From: Sinohyriopsis cumingii
Taxonomy: Eukaryota; Mollusca; Bivalvia; Unionida; Unionidae
Assembly (NCBI GenBank): GCA_028554795.2
Contig: CM068835.1
Coordinates: 35,296,401-35,360,400 of the forward strand
DNA: 64,000 nt
Direction: 5' to 3'
Shown here: in pieces, positions 56,101 through 60,108 of the stretch
How positions within the stretch are numbered: position 1 is the stretch's first letter
Layout: each line of letters begins with the position of its first letter
Made by a program: the position numbers and the translations under genes
Notes under the pieces: generated by a model
Told to the model about the DNA's origin: nothing
The model's database searches: none
The model's input: only the letters and a program-made list of their open reading frames with translations

Positions 56101-59100
56101 TTAAAGATAATATGGTGCATTTTATACTGTTTTAAAACCCCACATCTAAGGATATTTTATGATTCAGGATGAAATGCTACAAAAGTATTTATGAGTTTGT
56201 CAGATAATCAAATTGTTTTTATAGGAACTATTCATGAAGTCATGAATCATTCATGAGAAACTTTGTTCATCATAGTTCATGAATATGTTCATGCACTTGT
56301 TCATGAATGAATATGACCCAATTTGTGAATTTTTATGAACTGTTCATGAATTCAGTTCACTATTTCATGAATTGTTCAAGGACCATTTGTGAAGTATTGG
56401 TTCATGAACAGTTCATGAATTCATAATTTCATGAATTGACCATTTTCAGTTCATGCACATTCATGAATAGTTCATGAACCTTTCAATGAACTTTCATGAA
56501 TGGATCATGAATGAGGTTCATGAACCGCTCAAGAACAGTTCATGAATTATTCATGATCATTTTGTAGGTGTTGCTTCTGTTTCATTGTACAGCATAAGAT
56601 CATTCGTTTGTTTCCATGTAAAGCAAAAGAGCATTTGATCACGTTTCCATTTACAGTATGAGTGTTTGCTTGTGATTCCATGTACAGCACACGAGAAATT
56701 CTTTTTCATTTTCATGTACAGCATGATTTGCTTGTGTTTCCATGTACAGCATGATTATCTGCTTGTTTTTCCATGTACAGCATGATTATTTGCTTGTGTT
56801 TCAATGTACAGCATGATTATTTGCTTGTGTTTCAATGTACAGCATGATTATTTGCTTGTGTTTCAATGTACAGAATGATTATTTGCTTGTGTTTCAATGT
56901 ACAGAACAAGATCATTAGATTTTGTTTCCATGTTCAGCATAAAAGGATTCGTTTGTGTTTCCATATACAGCATAACGGTATATATTTGTGTTTCCATATA
57001 CAGCAATAACAGTATATATTTGTGTTTCCATGTACAACATAACAGTATATATTTGTGAATCCATATATAGCATAACAGTATATATTTGTGTTTCCATGTA
57101 CAGCATTAGAGTATTTGCTCGTGTTTCCATATACAGCAAAAGAGTAATTGTATTATATGCTTATGTGTGAAATATAGAGATTTCTTGGCAAAACAATTTT
57201 CATATTTTTGTTCCAATTCTACATTTTTACATGTGAAAATACGTCCTTTCTGTTCCTACATTAATACCTGATATATTTCATTTTGTGTTACCAAAAATGA
57301 TATATTTTAATTTAAAATATCACCTTCTTTGGCATGACACAATGAAACATATCTGGTATAAACTAGGAAAAGAAAATATCCTCTATTTATTCATAATGGT
57401 TACAAGATTGAAATAGCACTAAGCTAAGTCCACAAAGCAAAATAAATGTCAAGTAAGTGCTAAATAAATGCATACCTTCCTCTTTTCAATGCCATCTGGA
57501 CGAACTAGAACTTCTAATTTCTTGGGAAAGCGTGACACTTTTCTGTCTTTTCTGTTTCTTCTCTCCTTCTTTTCTTCTTTCACACTTTGTCTCATTTCTC
57601 TGTGTCTATCAAATTAAGCGAAGAAATGAGCAAATGACATGCATCAAGATTTTTGGAAGAACTGATCAATCAATCAAAATCACATTAAATTTTTATACAT
57701 GTATGATTTTTTTTATTTAATGTATGAGATTTTAAGAATTAAATATTAAGGGAAAATATGTTTGAACAGAAAAAAATTATCTTCTGGAATGAGGTAACAT
57801 GTTTGATGTAGACACCTACTTTGGACTTTATTTATTTATCAGGAAAGAATAATTTGATTTCTTGTCCTTAATATGTCATTTTATTTTCAAAATTGATCAA
57901 TACTCCTCCCTAATTTTTCCCCTATCCCTAACCCTGAAGCTTCTTCACAGATGATACAGCAAAAAATTTAATGCCCAAGTGTATTTCTATACATCTATAG
58001 TCCAATCATTTAGAAAGTTTCAAATCAGTCTCTATAACAATATAGAAACTGATGGTGATGTACCACACTGCAAACAACAGTCCAAGTACCTGGATGATAA
58101 ACCTATAGTATTTGCATTCAATCTACATACATGTGGTTCAAAGTTTATTCCCCTGTAAGTGCATGATAGTAAATGACTATCAACAGTCAGTGGTTTCTAC
58201 AAGTTATCTGATTTCCTCAACTGCAAAAAGCACACTATATACAAAGGTTATAGCGTAAGCTGTGAAATGAGACATGCATAAATTATAGTTAGTTCTGTGA
58301 GAAGTTTGAGAACAAAGCATATCTGCAGTTAAATTGTACATACATACACACATGCATGCATGCACGCACGCATGCACACACACATACATACTTGAATAAG
58401 TATTGAACCTTAAAGCTGAATGTATTGAGCATTGAAATTTTATCACATTTAAGCCAGGAAAGTCTTTGTGAAGGGTCACTTGACCATTCTTCTCCCCCCC
58501 CCCCATGTCAGGGTTAAACTTGAAAGGCCAGCATCTACGACTCATTGAGATTTGACCGAGGCATCGCAATGCTGTCCTGAGAAAGTAAACATTTGAGCTA
58601 CCAACCATAACCACTTGATAGGAACCCATGTCAAATAATCATTTTCAAAGGAAAGTTGGTATACAACATAGTTCAGAGATTCTAGGCTGTCAAAATTCTG
58701 ATGAAAGAAATGATTATCTTGGGAAAAATCTAGGAACCACTGCATACTGATCAGAGTAAATTAAGGCATACACTTTGGAAGTACACGTAATGTGAATTTA
58801 AGTGACGACCTTGGCCAAAATTCTTTAGTCCAAAAATTCCAGAGAGAGGAAGCCTGAAAAGAATAGTGCTTTCCTCATTAAACTAGAAAAGGGGACAAAG
58901 TGGCTGTTTTGTTTGAAGAAAAAACAGGTTTTGGTGCTAGGACGCACAATTTCTGAAAGAGAACAGCATTAAGGCACACAATTTTAATTCTTCAAGTAAT
59001 TTTCTATTTTTGATTGTTTGTTTCATGCAAATGAGTTTGAAATGTCTAGGGTCCATATTATGTATCGCTTATTTCATGGAAATCTGTTCATGCTAGAGTT

Positions 59101-60077
59101 GTTATGCAATTTATCTCTTTAATTTTACAGTTACTAGTTCACTGACAGAACTGAAGGATTGCAAGTGATCCATATTTCAATATGTGTAGGATTTCATAGG
59201 GTTATATGAAATATTTCCGTTGTCTGTTGGACAATACTGATTATTGTGAGGTAACGATCATCCCATATTTATATCTGATTTTGTAATGTTTAAATATTCT
59301 TGTAGGTTAGGAATTGCTGTGAGCTAGAATTTTGTGAATTTTATGCAACAGTAATCGAGCATGTGGTAGCGTAGGTAAAGAGATAAGGTAATGTTAGATA
59401 CACCGCTCATGTGTTAATTTATGGTTGGTCACTGTGAAGTGAGAGTGATGAGCTTTCGAATTAGGTCTGAATTAATGCAGTGTTTGAATAGACAGTTATG
59501 CTTCTGAGTAACATAAGTGAGGGAATCTTATGTACGTATAGAAAGTGATCCGTATAGAGATTATGGGGTAATTTTGTCCTTTAAGGAAATAGCTTTCTGG
59601 GAGAGATGGGACAGTCTGAAGATTGAAGTCTGGAAAGAGATGACGTGTCAGAATAAAAGACTAGAAGTCCAGAAAGAGAAGAAGCATTCAAAATAGGAAG
59701 ACTAGAGAAAATACACGACTCAAGCAAGGAAGATGATGCAATCAGCTGTGGACATTGCGCTCTTTTCACCAATCATTATTATGATGAAATAAATCCAAAT
59801 TAGACACTGCTATTAAATTCTGTTGACATACCTTATGCTGAGTTGGAGTTGCCGCTATTAATTGTTATTGATTACATTTTGTTATTTTTCTTGTCTTATG
59901 GGGTTCATATTGCATTATTTCTTCCCAACTGTCTTGCTCAGTTCTCTGTTGATGTTCTATCTATCCACTCACATCAGGCTATTAAAATCGAGTGAGGTCA
60001 TCCCCTAGATAATGCCAGCCCAATCCAATTAACCACCCCTCTTATTAAGAGGGTGATGTTACACGTACATACATACA

Positions 60078-60108
<31 letters not shown>

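Larger units (their letters stand above)
53892..57475 (-). other. PLD1: PLD intron (3.6 kb), repeat-filled
   Basis: Almost the whole intron is accounted for by three minisatellites, a dispersed repeat, a SINE A and the partial TIR element. No exon or other gene is seen. Confidence 0.85.

Noticed and set aside
58204-58745. Minus-strand frame of 141 codons with a cysteine/histidine run ([12 protein letters not shown])
   Set aside because: The Cys/His run is a translated CATG/CACA microsatellite, and the rest has no family resemblance.
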